Positions 30,932 to 42,776 of a stretch of 64,000 nt of DNA are shown here, piece by piece. Under the pieces are notes generated by a model. It was not told where the DNA came from. It was given only the letters and a program-made list of their open reading frames with translations, and searched no databases. Location of the stretch: NCBI RefSeq assembly GCF_037126465.1, contig NC_088201.1, positions 26,644,550-26,708,549 of the forward strand, read 5' to 3'. This DNA comes from Ornithodoros turicata. Its lineage: Eukaryota > Arthropoda > Arachnida > Ixodida > Argasidae. The position numbers were made by a program, and so were the translations under genes. The first letter of the stretch is position 1, and each line of letters starts with the position of its first letter.

Positions 30932-31102
30932 TGTAGAGGAGGTGGTATTCCCCTACATGAGTCCTGACCGGCGATGATGGAATGTCCCAGCGGGCAGATG
31001 GACGTGGCCTCACGCTAGGACGGTGCCGGTAGAACTGCCGTGCCAGCGCCGTAGCGCGTGGCAGCAGAGGCACGTCTTCGTCATCACACACGGGCCGCCA
31101 CA
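30932..31102 (-). repeat. 5' LTR of the miniature retrotransposon
   Basis: On the minus strand begins TGTGGCGGCCCG and ends CCTCTACA. PBS-like TGGTGACCCGAACG starts within 2 bases of its end. Confidence 0.88.
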
Positions 31103-31955
31103 AATCCTCATGAAATAAAAAGCAAGCGCGATAAGTATCCGTTGCGTCACATTCTACTTCTGCCGGCAGCAGACGCCGTCGGTCGTCAGAATCTGTGCCG
31201 GGAGGACAAGATATCCGGCTGCCTCCGACTGCCGCTCCGGAGATCAGAAAGTGGTGACGTGGCGAAGAGCGCCGGTCACGTGGCACCAGAGAGCGGTGAC
31301 GTTCCCTGCCGCCTGAGCGTCAGCCGGCAGAAAACTGACTCGTGTGAATACAGGGTAAGATTCCGAAACGAATAGGAACCGAATAGTTACGAACCCGAAG
31401 CGAATACGAAGCGAATCGTTACGAACCCGTAGTAAATATCTAACGAAAAGTTACGCACCCGAAGCAGATGCGAACCGAATAGTTACGTTCCCGAAGCGAA
31501 TAAAAAGCGAGTTATGTACCCGAAGCAAATACGAAACCAACAGAATTACGTTACCGAAGCGAACAGAAGCGAATAGTTACGCGCGCATCTGAAGCAAATA
31601 CGAAGCGGACAGTTACGTGATCGAAGCGAATCAGTACATACCCGAAGCGAATACGAACCGAATAGACACTACCCCAAGCGAATACGAAGCGAATCGTTAC
31701 GTACCAGAAGCAAATCCGAAGCCAATGCAGAGCTAATAGGTATGTACTCGAAGCAAATACGAAGTGGAGAGTTACATTCCCAAAGTGAACAGGAAGCGAA
31801 TAGTTCCGTACCCCAAGCAACTACGAAGAGAACAGTTACGGTACCCGAACCAAATACGAAGCGAATCATTACATACCCGAGGCGAATACAAACTGAATAA
31901 TTACGAACCCGAAGTAAATACGAAGAGAATAGAGAGTTTTAGCAGACCGTTGATA

Positions 31956-32752
31956 CAGTGGCGTATCTAGAGAGTGTAGAGAGGACGGCGCCCATGGCAA
32001 GCTGTGCAGTTGCGCCCCTGTCGCTGTGTATCCCCATGATGTTGTTCGCGATAAACAAGGAACACCGCTGGCTTGTCGCTTGTGTTTTTATTAACCCAGA
32101 ATACACACAAAAACGACATAAAAAGAAAAACAATTGTCAGATTGGACAATTACAACACAATTTTCCAACCCTTTGCTGCTGTCAGACTGTCTTTCATGTC
32201 ATCGAAATCCATTTTTTCAGTGTCATGTCTCTCTATGCTCAGCAGAGCAAGATCGCAGAGCCTTCTTTGACCCATATGGAAGCCCGCAAATATGAAAGTA
32301 TCAGTTTTAATTTACTGAAAGACCTCTCACAGCTGGCGATAGAAACCGCTATCGTTAGCATCATCTGGATCGCGATACGAAGATTGCGGAATACGCTCTC
32401 GTCTCCGTACCGAACAATAAATTCAAGAAGGCCCTCAGGACTCGTTATCTTCAGACTGGAACGACTTCACAGCAACATTCTGCAATCTAAAATTTCTTCA
32501 TAGAGTTGCTCCCCATCAACATCACAGTCGTAAAAACTACCGAAGCAGCTACACTTCTCCAACCCTCGATATCGAGAAGGAATCCGAACATGACGTCAGT
32601 ATCACGCAAATACATGAATCTTTCGTCCATCTCTCTGCGAAGACGATCACTAACGCACCATCTTTACAACCTTGGTTAGCGCTATCGGCGCCCCCCATGA
32701 AACGGCGCCCAGGGCAAGTGTCCCCACCTGCCCCACCCTAGATACGCCTCTG
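31956..32752 (-). mobile_element. hAT transposon derivative with C-terminal dimerisation domain remnant
   Basis: Ends CAGTGGCGTATCTAG and the inverse CTAGATACGCCTCTG; flanked by a perfect 8-bp duplication CGTTGATA (31948-31955 and 32753-32760). On the minus strand, about 32510 down to 32200, frame-shifting segments read AIQMMLTIAVSIASCERSFS then KLKLILSYLRAS and LCDLALLSIERD. This is the hAT C-terminal dimerisation signature seen in ZMYM1-like transposases. The catalytic DDE portion is deleted. Non-autonomous copy inserted in the minisatellite. Confidence 0.85.
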
Positions 32753-34476
32753 CGTTGATAACGTGGCTAGCGTCTCACCGTATCAACCGGAACCAATCAG
32801 TGGATAAGATTCTGAGTCACGCACGAGTGCGATTGGTTCCGATAGAGATGATAACTTTATCAAAGGTATACTAAAACTCACTAATAGCAACGTACCGCAA
32901 GCGAATACGATGCGAATCGTTGCGTACCAGAAGCAAATACCAAAACGAAAAGTTACGCACCCGAAGCAAGTACGAGGTGAACAGTTACGTACCAGAAGCA
33001 AGCACGAAGCGAACAGTTACGTACCCGAAGCAAATACTAAACGAAAATTTACGCATCCGAAGCAAATGTGAAGCGAATAGTTACCTATACTCGAAGCGAA
33101 TATGGAGGGAATAGTTACATACCCGAAGCAAATACTAGGCGAATAGTTACGTACCCGAAGCAAATACTAAACGAAAAGTTACGCACCTGAACCAAATGCG
33201 AAGCGAATAATAACGAATAGTTACGAACCGAAGCGAACACGAACGAATAGTTGCGTACTCGAAGCAAATATGAAGGGAACAGTTAGGTACCAGAAGCGAA
33301 TACGTAGCTAATAGTTATGTACGCGAAGCGAATACGAAGGGAATCATTACGTACCCGAACCGAATACGAACCGAATAGTTACGTACCCGCAGCAAATATG
33401 ACAAGAAAAGTTACGCACCCTGAAGCAAATGCGAAGCGAATAGTACGTTAGGTTCCCGAAGCGAATATGAAGCGAATAGTTACGTACCCGAAGCAAATAC
33501 TAAACGACAAGTTACGCACCCGAAACAAATGCGAAGTGAATAGTTACATTACTTAAGCGAATAGGAACCGAATAGTTACGAACCCGAAACGAGAACGAAG
33601 GGGGAATCATCATGTACCCGAACCGAATACGAACCAAATAGTTACGTACCCGAAGCAAATACGAAGTGAATCGTTACGTACCCGCAGCAAATAAGGCACG
33701 AAAAGTTACGCGCCGTGAAGCAAATGAGAAGCGAATATTTAGGTACCCGAGGCGAATACAAAATGAATAGTATGTACCCGAAGCAAATTCAAAGCGAACA
33801 GCTACGTTCCCGAAGCGAATATGAAGCGAATAGTTATGTACCCGAAGGAAATACGAAGCGAAAATTATGTACCCGAAGCCAATACGAAGTGAATAGTGAC
33901 GTACCCGAGGCAAGTACGAGGCAAATAACTTGGTAGTCGAAGCGAACACGAAGCGAATCATTACGTACTCGTACCGAATACGAACCGAGTAGTTACGAAC
34001 CCGAAACTACGTACTCGAGCCGAATACACGCCGAATAGTTACGAACCTGAAGCGAACACGAAGCGAATAACTGCATACCAGAAGCAAATACGAAGCGAAT
34101 ATATAGCTACGAACCCGAAGCAAATACATAGCGAATATTTACGTACCCGAAACGAATACGAAGCGAGTGGTTACGCATCCGAAGCGAACACGAAGGGAAC
34201 CATTAGGTATATACCTGAGGCGAATAGCTAAGAACCTGAAGCGAATACGAAGCGAATAGTTACGTACTAGAAGCGAACACGTACATAACTACGTACACGA
34301 AGCAAAAATACGAAGCGAATACGAAGCGAATAGCAACCTACCCCAATCGAATACGAAGAGAATAGTAACGTACCCCAAGCGAATACGAAGCGAATCATTA
34401 CATACCCGAAGCACATACAAACCCAATAGTTACGAACCCGAAGCGAATGCGAACCGTTAAGCACCCGAAGTAAGTA

Positions 34477-34693
34477 CAGGCCCCGACAAAAGTTTACGGA
34501 ACACCGGAGTGGCGTATATATCGTCATCGGAGCGACACCCTTGCAGCAAACGGCAGCAGATAGACTTACAGACAGGTGACTGGGTATTCCATGCGTCTCT
34601 CAGTATGTGTGTCCTCTCCTGTTCACTGCTCGTGTGTCGCTCCGATCAAGAAATACGTCGTTCTGGTGTTCCGTAAACTTTTGCCGGGATCTG
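34477..34693. mobile_element. 217-bp Tc1/mariner-type MITE in the minisatellite
   Basis: Ends CAGGCCCCGACAAAAGTTTA then CGGAACACC, and the inverse GGTGTTCCGTAAACTTTTGC then CGGGATCTG. TA duplicates on each side (34475-34476 and 34694-34695). About 29-bp TIRs with 2-3 mismatches. No ORF. Confidence 0.85.
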
Positions 34694-37517
34694 TACGAAG
34701 CGAACAGTTACGTACCAGGAGGAAATATGAGGCGAATCGTTACGTACTCCTAGCAAATACGGAATGAAAAGTTACGCACCCGAAGCAGATGCGAAGCGAA
34801 TAGTTACATGCTCGAAGGAAATACGAAGCGAATAGTCACGTCCCCGATGTGAACACGAAGCGAATCATTACGTACCCGAAACAAATAAGCTGTGAATCAT
34901 TACATACCAGAAACGAATAAGCTGGGAATCATTACATACCCGAAGCAAATACGAACCCAACAGTTACGAACCCGAAACGAATACGAAGCGAATAGTCACG
35001 CACGGAATGAAAAGTTACGCACCCGAAGCAGATGCGAAGCGAATAGTTAGGTTCCCGAAATGAATACAAAGCGGACAGTTACGTACCCGAATCAAATACG
35101 GACCGAATAGTTACGTAGCCGAAACAAGCATGAAGCGAACAGTTCCAGAAGCGAATAGCAAGTGAATATTTACATGCCCGAAGCAAATGCGAAGCGAATA
35201 GGTACGTACCCGAAGTAAACACGAAGCGAATCATTACGTACCCGAAGAGAATACGAAGAGAATCGTTACGTACCCCTAGCAAATACGAAACGAAAAGTTA
35301 CGCACCCGAAGCAGGTGCGAACCGAATAATTATGTACCCGCAGCAAATACGAAGCGGACAGTTACGTTCCGGAAAGCGAACGGTAAGCGAATAGTTACAT
35401 GCCCGAAGCAAATACGATGCGAATAGTCACGTAGCCGAAGGAAATACGATGTGAATAGTTACGTAGCCGAGGAAATAGGAGGCGAATAGTTACGTACCCG
35501 AAGCGAACACGAAGCGAATCATTACGTACCCGAACCGAATAGTTACGGATCCGAAGCGAATCGTTACGTACTCGTAGCAAATACGAAATGAAAAGTTACG
35601 CACCCGAAGCAGATGCGAAGCGAATAGTTAGGTTCCCGAACCGAATACAAAGCGAATAGTTATGTACCCGAAGCAAATACGAACCGAATAGTTACGTAGC
35701 CAGAACAAGCATGCAACAAGCGAACAGTTACGTTCCAGAAGCGAATAGCAAGCGAACATTTACATGCCCGAAGCAAATGCGAAGCGAATAGTTATGTACC
35801 CGAAGTGAACACGAAGCGAATCATTATGTACCCGAACCGAATAGTTACGGACCCGAAGAGAATACAAAGCGAATTGTTACGTACCCACAAAAACGAAAGG
35901 AGAAGTTTCGCACCCGAAGCAGGTGCGAAGCGAATAATTATGTACCCGAAACAAATACGAAGCGGACAGTTATGTTCCGGAAAGCGAACGGTAAGCGAAT
36001 AGTTGCATGCCCGAAGCAAATACGAAGCGAATTACGCACCCGAAGCAAACACGAAGCGAATAGTTACGTAGCCGAAGCGAATACGATGCGAATAGTTATG
36101 TAGCCGAAGGAAATACGAAGCGAAGAGTTACGTTCCCGAAGTGAATAGCAAGCGAATAGTTACCTGATCGAAGGAAATACGAAGCGAATTGTTACGAACC
36201 CGAAGCGATTACGATGCGAATCGTTACGTACCCGAAGCAAATACCAAACGAAAAATTACGTACACGAAGCAAAAGTGAAGCGAACAGTTACGTGCCCGAA
36301 GCAAATACGAGGTGAATAGTTACGCACCCGAAGCCAATACTAAACGGAAAGTTACGCACCCGAAGCAAATGCGAAGCGAATAGTTACGTTTCCTAAGCGA
36401 ATAGCTACGTACCCGAAGCAAATAAGAAGCGAACAGTTACGTACCCGTAGCAAATAGGAAACGAAAAGATACGAGGCGAATACTTAGGTTCCCAAACCGA
36501 ATACAAAGCGAATAGTTATGTACCCGAAGCAAATACGAAGTGGACAGTTACGTTACCGAAGCGAACAGGAAGGGAATAGTTACGTACCCGAAGCAAATAC
36601 GAACCGAATAGTTACGTAGCCGGAACAAGCATGCAACAAGCGAACAGTTACGTTCCAGAAGCGAATAGCAAGCGGACATTTACATGCCCGAAGCAATGCG
36701 AAGCGAATAGTTATGTATCCGAAGTGAACACGAAGCGAATCATTATGTACCCGAACCGAATAGTTACGGGCCCGAAGAGAATACAAAGCGAATCGTTACG
36801 TACCCGCAAATACGAAAGGAGAAGTTACGCACCCGAAGCAGGTGCGAAGCGAATAATTATGTACCCGAAGCAAATACGAAGCGGACAGTTACGTTCCGGA
36901 AAGCGAACGGTAAGCGAATAGTTACATGCCCGAAGCAAATACGAAGCGAATTACGCACCCGAAGCAAACACGTAGCGAATAGTTACGTAGCCGAAGCGAA
37001 TACGATGCGAATAGTTACGTAGCCGAAGGAAATACGAAGCGAAGAGTTACGTTCCCGAAGTGAATAGCAAGCGAATAGTTACCTGATCGAAGGAAATACG
37101 AAGCGAATTGTTACAAACCCGAAGCGATTACGATGCGAATCGTTATGTACCCGAAGCAATTACGATGCGAATCGTTATGTACCCGAAGCAAATACCAAAC
37201 GAAAAATTACGTACACGAAGCAAAAGCGAAGCGAACAGTTACGCGCCCGAAGCAAATACGAGGTGAATACTTACGCACCCGAAGTCAATACTAAACGGAA
37301 ACTACGCACCCGAAGCAAATGCGAAGCGAATAGTTACGTTTCCTAAGCGAATAGCTACGTGCCCGAAGCAAATAAGAAGCGAACAGTTACGTACCCGTAG
37401 CAAATAGGAAACGAAAAGATACGAGGCGAATACTTAGGTTCCCGAAGCTAATACAAAACGAATAGTTATGTACGAATTACGAAAAGAAAGGTTTCGTACC
37501 CGAAGCAAATATGGAGC

Positions 37518-38045
37518 GAACAGGGGGGGGGGGGGATGATATGTTTATTAAGAAAAAAGGAAAGGTCAGCGAACAGAGGGGGCGATGTATATACTAGCCA
37601 CAGCAATCCTTCGCGTGCGGAACAGAACACTGCAGACAACAAACTCCCCAACAAAGTCTCCATCGTTAGAGGTGCACAAGATGCTGCTAGGCATGTCCTT
37701 TCAAAAGCACCCCATAGGAAAATTGTGCCTAAACACAAAATTGCGAAAGTCGCCTAACTTAGATTGCATGCCATTGATATTCCACTGAAGTACATGGTAA
37801 GCTTGTACCTGTCGGTCATTTCTGGTCAGTGTGGTACACATGTTGAGCATCGGCTCCAGAGAAAGCAAAGCTTGCACCTCCGGAAGTTCAGATGCTCCAG
37901 GGATCGCTTTCAAGATTGAGCGCAGGGCAAGAATGATGAATGGCATGAGCATCTCAAAATTGACATTCTCTTGCGTCTTGGTGTGAGAGGAGCCCCATTT
38001 CCTGTATTCCTGTTGGATTGCACGAGCTGGTGTCATTGACATGGC
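37518..38045 (-). pseudogene. internally deleted LINE: ORF1 end / endonuclease start joined to a 3' tail
   Basis: On the minus strand 38042-37701 reads the end of a LINE ORF1-like protein (EMLMPFIILALRSILKAI) and then the start of an AP-type endonuclease (YHVLQWNINGMQSKLGDFRN). The frame then breaks. The remaining sequence resembles a LINE 3' region ending CTTAATAAACATATCAT followed by a C-run (G-run at 37518-37531 on plus). The central endonuclease and RT are gone. Confidence 0.65.
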
Positions 38046-38371
38046 TTACAAACAGAATAGTTACAACCCGAACCGAACACCATACGACATATAAAATGGA
38101 TATACACAACATGTACGTGACACATGCATATGAATATTCGCATGAAGCAGCACTCGCTTTTTCTAATAGTAATTAGGAGTAGATTTACGTGTAAGGTGAA
38201 TCCGCTCACAGCACTTATCTCATTTTTTGTACCCTCTCTTCTGGGCTTATGAGCGCAGCTTCGAAATTATTCGAATATATTTCGTTTGGAAGAGACATCG
38301 CTTCGATTCCACATTCGAATATACAGTTCGATATTCGATTCAGAATTCATATCAAATACACAATTATTCAC

Positions 38372-38497
38372 TTCGAGTACGTATTCGAACTCTTCTAGAG
38401 CTTCATGGTCTTCATCGGGAGCTTCAGTCTTTATTTCGCCGTCAGAAAGTTTAAGCGTAATCTGTGTCCCAGTCTTTAAACAATTTGCTGCTGCCAT
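38372..38497 (-). CDS. possible first coding exon of an unidentified gene
   Basis: From an ATG at 38497 the minus strand encodes MAAANCLKTGTQITLKLSDG followed by an acidic stretch (EIKTEAPDEDHEALEEFEY), reaching a possible donor CTCGAA/GTGAATAA at 38371. The polypeptide looks like the acidic N-terminus of a nuclear protein such as a zinc-finger factor. No downstream exon was found because the next 10 kb are satellite and inserted elements. It could be a chance frame or a gene cut off by repeat growth. Confidence 0.3.
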
Positions 38498-39194
38498 TGA
38501 ACGCTTTGGTTTACATTGCCCTTTTAAATATCGGTTAAATTGGTTGGAGTGTGCGACGGTTGACTCCATAGATACAAATTCTACTCCCACTGTCTATTAC
38601 AACTTGGATATCTGTTCAGCAGTGCGGGTTGAACTTACTTGTGCAATCTCATTTTTTGAGGAGGATCGAAATAGACGGACGAAGATAGGACGACATTCGT
38701 TGCTCCACTCCAGCAATACTTGTTATGGGTTTTGCGAAATAGCAACAGTTATGTACATACACAATCTCCCCGGTGACGCAGCCCCACTCTAAAAAAATCC
38801 ACTTCTTCGTCGCCTCTTTTTCTCCGTATGAAGAAGACAGGGTTTTGAACGTTGTGCATGCAAGTGATTTCCTCAGGTGACACGTACGTTGGACAAAACT
38901 TATTTTCGTAGTTAAATGTAATAACAACTATGTTATAAAGTTCTCCTTCATGCGTCCGAGTTGCCATTCTTATCACACAGAAAAATAACTGTTCGAAAAA
39001 GATAACTTTTTAAAGTTATTCGGCTTGTCCGTATTTTTCACTTTTAAAAGGTTCTTCAAAAGTATGACGCCAGGAGATCCTTAGCCATTCTTTCGTTCTC
39101 GAAGATAGGAAAGGTTCAGAGAAAGGTTCTTGCACTATGAAGAACTTTAGAAGGGTTATTATGGGTGCTTTTGATTGGACTGACAAAGCATGCG

Positions 39195-39440
39195 CGCTTC
39201 ATAAAAGTAAACAAAGAGGCACTCAGTTCTGCGGTGTCACTATACCAGGGCTAAAATGGCTTTGATTTCCATATCAGAACCCGGACCTTCCTTCTGGGAT
39301 GATCTTAGTGCATTGACGAAGTGTGATAAGACGTTTAACGCAGTCAATGCTCCGATATTTGAACTGATGGACTTTTATATCAGCTCCTTCCTGAGCGCAT
39401 CTTTCACGGCTTATTCTTACTCTGTTGAGATTGACGTCCC
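39195..39440 (+). promoter_or_regulatory. possible TATA/initiator promoter with short ORF
   Basis: CATAAAAGTAAACAAAG (TATA-like, about 39200) is followed about 25-30 bases later by CTCAGTTC (initiator-like). An ATG at 39256 then opens a frame (MALISISEPGPSFWDDL) that runs into a CT microsatellite and A-run at 39440-39482. No family recognised. It may be the 5' end of a truncated element. Confidence 0.25.
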
Positions 39441-39482
39441 TCTCTCTCTCTCTCTCTCTCTCTCAAAAAAAAAAAAAAAAAA
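39440..39482. repeat. (CT)n and poly-A microsatellite
   Basis: Pure TC repeat of about 24 bases followed by about 18 A. Confidence 0.9.
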
Positions 39483-39499
39483 GAAACTCCTGTGCAAAG

Positions 39500-39950
39500 A
39501 GACATCGTCCTAACGAAGATAACAAATATAGCCACATGGCGGATCATATACTCCAAGACTGCCCGAGGTACAGTGCACACCGTTGTACCCTTGTGTCGTC
39601 CCTGTCCCGCCTGGATAATCGGCCATACTCCACCGAAAAGGTTCTTGTGTGCTGGCCAGCAAATCAGCTCATACCTGCCATGCGCGCCCTTGTGCAATTT
39701 CTCGTCTCGACGGACCTCTCTGACAGATTGTGACGCTCTTTGTATTTGTGCATTGAGATTTCGCTTTTGGTGCCAAGCTAGGTGGTGATGTTCTCATTTA
39801 TTCTGTTTCCATTCTGTTGCAAAGCGTCGAGTTTTGTGTAATTTCCCTTTCTTTTCTTAATAACGCGTCCTGGAGTAGCCAGTCCCGAGTGGCTCGAGAT
39901 TAACATCTCAATTTTTTTCTTTTAAAAAACAATCAATCAATACTGTGCGC
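39500..39950 (+). pseudogene. LINE 3' end: C-terminus plus 3' UTR with CAAT tail
   Basis: Frame reading ADHILQDCPRYSAHRCTLVS then LSRLDNRPYSTEKVL and a stop after LSTDLSDRL-type text. This is the cysteine/histidine C-terminal region of tick jockey-like LINEs. The 3' UTR includes CCAGTCCCGAGTGGCTCGAG and ends in AATCAATCAAT. 5'-truncated copy. Confidence 0.75.
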
Positions 39951-40950
39951 CGGTAAGAAACGGTGTGTCTAAAACAGGTGCGCTTCAGCACTAGCGATGT
40001 AAGAACTCAGGAAGAAAAAACAAACAAAAAAAACTGAAAGACAGGCGAAAGAAAAACGGCTTGTTTTGTTTTTGAAATGAGATAATAAAATAAACCATAT
40101 AAAATCCAGTACCAAAATAATGTATACACGAGGCGAAAATTACCTGTTTAGTCATTCTAATAAACTATTGCACTTACTTTTTTAACATGAGTTTGTCTGT
40201 TGTACCCTATATTTTGAATTTTTGAGTTAGATCGAATAAAGGAGAGTCCACATTTTACTTATACGGTGAACGATCCTACTCTCATGAATCTTGGTCACTG
40301 AACAACGAAAAGTTAGTCGATCTCCAATTGTTTCAACGCTTCCTCAAAAGGAAATCTGAGAAACTGCAGTCATTCTTCAATTTCAGTAAATCAAAATTAC
40401 CAGGAATTTTGCATCTCCACATAACAACTTTATGCGTTTGCCAGTTCTACCCAAGCCTTGCGCTAATGGTTCAATTGATCTAAACTTTTATATTTCGTAT
40501 TTGTGCGCCAAACAAATAAAAACTATAGTTATAATTTACATTACAATATAATTTGTTCTCTAATGTTCTCTGATCCATCTAAGTCGTGCTAGGTGAAATT
40601 TTCGTTTCAAGTAAAAAAAACATGAGAGGGTCCGGAATTTTTTTTTTTCAGCAGTTCAAAAAAATGCCAGTAATTTTGCGTCTCTACTCAGCCCTATTGG
40701 TTACATCAGCCCAAAAGCTGCATTTGATGTGGGCAGTTTCCTACGGCGGAAATATAACGAAATTCGAAGTGTCCCGTTATATAAGCTTGAAACGGATTGC
40801 GTAACGCTGGCTCCGATGTTTGTGTTTCAACATATTACGGTCTTGTTGCCCATCGACCCGGTATGCCACTGGTACTCGAAGGGTACTACATTGTGATGAA
40901 TGGCAGTAGGAGTTTGTATCTTTATGTCTGCGTCCATTGTGACGCAACTT
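39951..40950. other. AT-rich stretch, no gene seen
   Basis: Only short frames; none with recognisable domains or good splice context. Confidence 0.4.
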
Positions 40951-40954
40951 CTAA

Positions 40955-41197
40955 CACTCTTAAAACAGAACTTCACCGCATAGCACGCTCCTATAGCCAA
41001 CCATTATCACGAATGTCATCTTGCTCTCCCCTGATTTGTTGACCTTTTTGTGACACGTATGCATGTGAATGTAGTAACGTTAATTGTCACAAAAAGACGT
41101 GCGCCCCGCGCTTTCCACAAATAAAGAGTGATGGGGTACCATTCCGTACCATGCCTCTATAGCGTGTTATGTGGCGAACTTCTCTTTTAAAAATGAA
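40955..41197. mobile_element. palindromic CACTCT MITE, diverged copy
   Basis: Starts CACTCTTAAAACAGAACTTC, AGCACGCTCCTA; ends with GTGGCGAACTTCTCTTTTAA. Central GTGACACGTATGCATGTGAA with GTCACAAAAAGACGTGCGCC. Confidence 0.65.
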
Positions 41198-41988
41198 GTG
41201 CATTGTGATGAGCCGCAGTTCCTTGGTGTAAATATTGCGAGTCCCCACACTGTAACTTTCGCGTCATTCAATCTCTTGGGTCACAGGGTCTTTCGAAACG
41301 TATAAGAAAACCACATTAAACCGAAAACCACACTGAAACCACAGAAGACCACATTGCCGCGTCTTCTGATGTAAAACCGGATGTTTCACTTTTGCCATGC
41401 TGCCGCATGAAATTGTTGGCGCATCTGCCAACTTGCATTTGTGCTCAAGACGAGAGCGAGAGACATGTCAGAACAGGACGATCATAATTCACCCGCGCGA
41501 GCAGGCAGAGCTGTCGCCTTGCTCCGCTAGAGATTACTAGAGATGGCTCCCTCGGCTCCCACGCTTGTGACGAGGAGCTGCTTTACATTCTCTTCTCCTA
41601 TCTTGCACAACCAGAACCACCGACAGAGCCGTAAATTTGCGCGTATACGTTTTCTTTATCTTGAGGTAAAATTGACTACCTATTTGAATCGTTTATTCCG
41701 AGCTGAGGGACACATATTTTGATTACAAAATTTATAACGCGTTAATGTTGTTCTGAATACCTACAGTGGTAGATGGTAGACCTGTGCGAATAGTCATTTC
41801 AAACCCGAAGCGAATACGTGGATAGTCATACCAAATGCGAAGTGAATAGTTCCGTGACCGTACTACCAGGTAAGCAACAACAACAACTTTATTTTGAGAT
41901 GATTAGAATATACCAGGTATATTCGCTTCTGTATTCGAAAAATCTGAATATTCGCACAGACCTCGTAATATTCGTCATATTCGCAATT

Positions 41989-42668
41989 GACCTCTATTAC
42001 TTTGTGTCCCGCCTGTCATTGCCCGTTACGTGAAGAAGGCGTGAAAAACAGAGGTGAACGCCTTCAACCAATAGTCGAGCACTTGATCCTGCACTCTTCA
42101 TGCTTTATCTACGCGTGCGTACGCCTTTTTTGTGACAATTATGAACAGCATAAGTGTCACGAAAAAGGCGTACGCCTCCCGTTTTCAACAAATCAGGGAA
42201 GATAACGATATCATTCGAGATTATGGTTGGCTAGGAGCGTGCTATGCGGCGAAGTTCATTTTTAAGAGTGTACACTCTAAAAACAGAACTTCACCGCATA
42301 GCACGTTGTCCGCCAACCGTTGCCACAAATGATAGGGCTGTCGCTTCTGATTCGAAGAGCGAGAGAGAGAGAGAGAGAGAGAGGGGGGTACGCCTTTTTG
42401 TGGCAATTACCATATGTCCAAATTTGCCACAAAAAGGCGTACGCTCCCCTGTCTCTTCGAATTAGAAGCGATAACACTATCATTCGTGGCAATGGTTGGC
42501 GGCCAGCGTGCTGTGCGGTGAAGTTATGTTCTTAGAGTGTGCTTTATCACGAAGATTGCAGGTTCAAGAGCTCGACTATCGGTTGAGGGCGCGTGACATT
42601 AATTTCTGTTCTTCACGCCTTCTTCACGTAACAACCAATGACAGCCGAGACACAAAGTAATCGAGGTC
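41989..42668. mobile_element. foldback element carrying CACTCT MITEs in its centre
   Basis: 41989-42110 (GACCTCTATTACTTTGTGTC, TTACGTGAAGAAGGCGTGAA, AGTCGAGC) is inverted at 42537-42668. The centre is filled by a half MITE (about 42113-42270) and a full one (42273-42539). Confidence 0.7.
42273..42539. mobile_element. palindromic CACTCT MITE
   Basis: CACTCTAAAAACAGAACTTC ... GCGTACGC palindromic centre ... TTCTTAGAGTG. TA precedes. Contains a (GA)n run at 42358-42383. Confidence 0.8.
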
Positions 42669-42776
42669 GGATGCTTTGACGAGAATAGGGCCCCTAGTTG
42701 ACGGCTGATGGCGTTAGCTGTTTACATCAGCGGCTGGCACTGTTTCGTGTTGGTTTCGTTCAGTTTATTCCTCCTA

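Larger units (their letters stand above)
29932..31102 (-). mobile_element. miniature LTR retrotransposon (TRIM-like), recent insertion
   Basis: Two 171-bp direct repeats (29932-30102 and 30932-31102), each TG...CA bounded and identical at every base I compared, enclose 829 bp. The insertion is flanked by AATC on both sides (29928-29931 and 31103-31106). Read on the minus strand, the first LTR is followed by TTTGGTGACCCGAACG, a primer-binding-site-like sequence. The second is preceded by the purine tract GAGGGGGGGAGTGA. The interior is GC-rich and open in two overlapping minus frames (30115-30930 and 29876-30676) rich in Arg, Pro, Ser and His. I see no protease, RT, RNase H or integrase motif. 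It is likely a non-autonomous Gypsy/BEL-type derivative mobilised in trans. Confidence 0.9.
29029..31354. mobile_element. TIR element (CCTGTATTCACACGAGTCAG) hosting the LTR element
   Basis: Left end CCTGTATTCACACGAGTCAG then TTTTCTGCCGGC (29029-); right end is the exact inverse, ending at 31354. A second internal start-like copy (TATTCACACGAGTCATTTTC) lies near 29138. The central LTR retrotransposon is a later insertion. Target duplication unclear. No transposase recognised. Confidence 0.65.
31360..37515 (+). repeat. degenerate 32-bp minisatellite array
   Basis: About 5 kb of tandem units near 32 bp, consensus-like GAATAGTTACGTACCCGAAG then CAAATACGAAGC, with alternating GAATA/CAAATA/GAACA variants. 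Units vary in length and sequence. A longer duplication is visible: text at about 35620-36530 recurs at about 36540-37470, offset about 920 bp (for example GAACAAGCATGCAACAAGCG at both). The array is interrupted by elements at 31956-32752 and 34477-34693. Long runs of small ORFs (RVRNYSLRIRFGYVTIRFVF style on minus) are translation of the repeat. Confidence 0.93.

Noticed and set aside
31550..37000. Repetitive RVRNYSLRIRFGYV-type proteins on the minus strand
   Set aside because: Direct translation of the 32-bp minisatellite with frame cycling; no stable frame across units.
38749..38976. 75-codon minus ORF MATRTHEGELYN...
   Set aside because: Coding-like composition, but no splice support, no family and short length.
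39256..39513. Protein gene MALISISEPGPSFWDDL...
   Set aside because: The frame runs into a CT/A microsatellite with no donor beforehand and no recognised domain. Kept only as a possible promoter.
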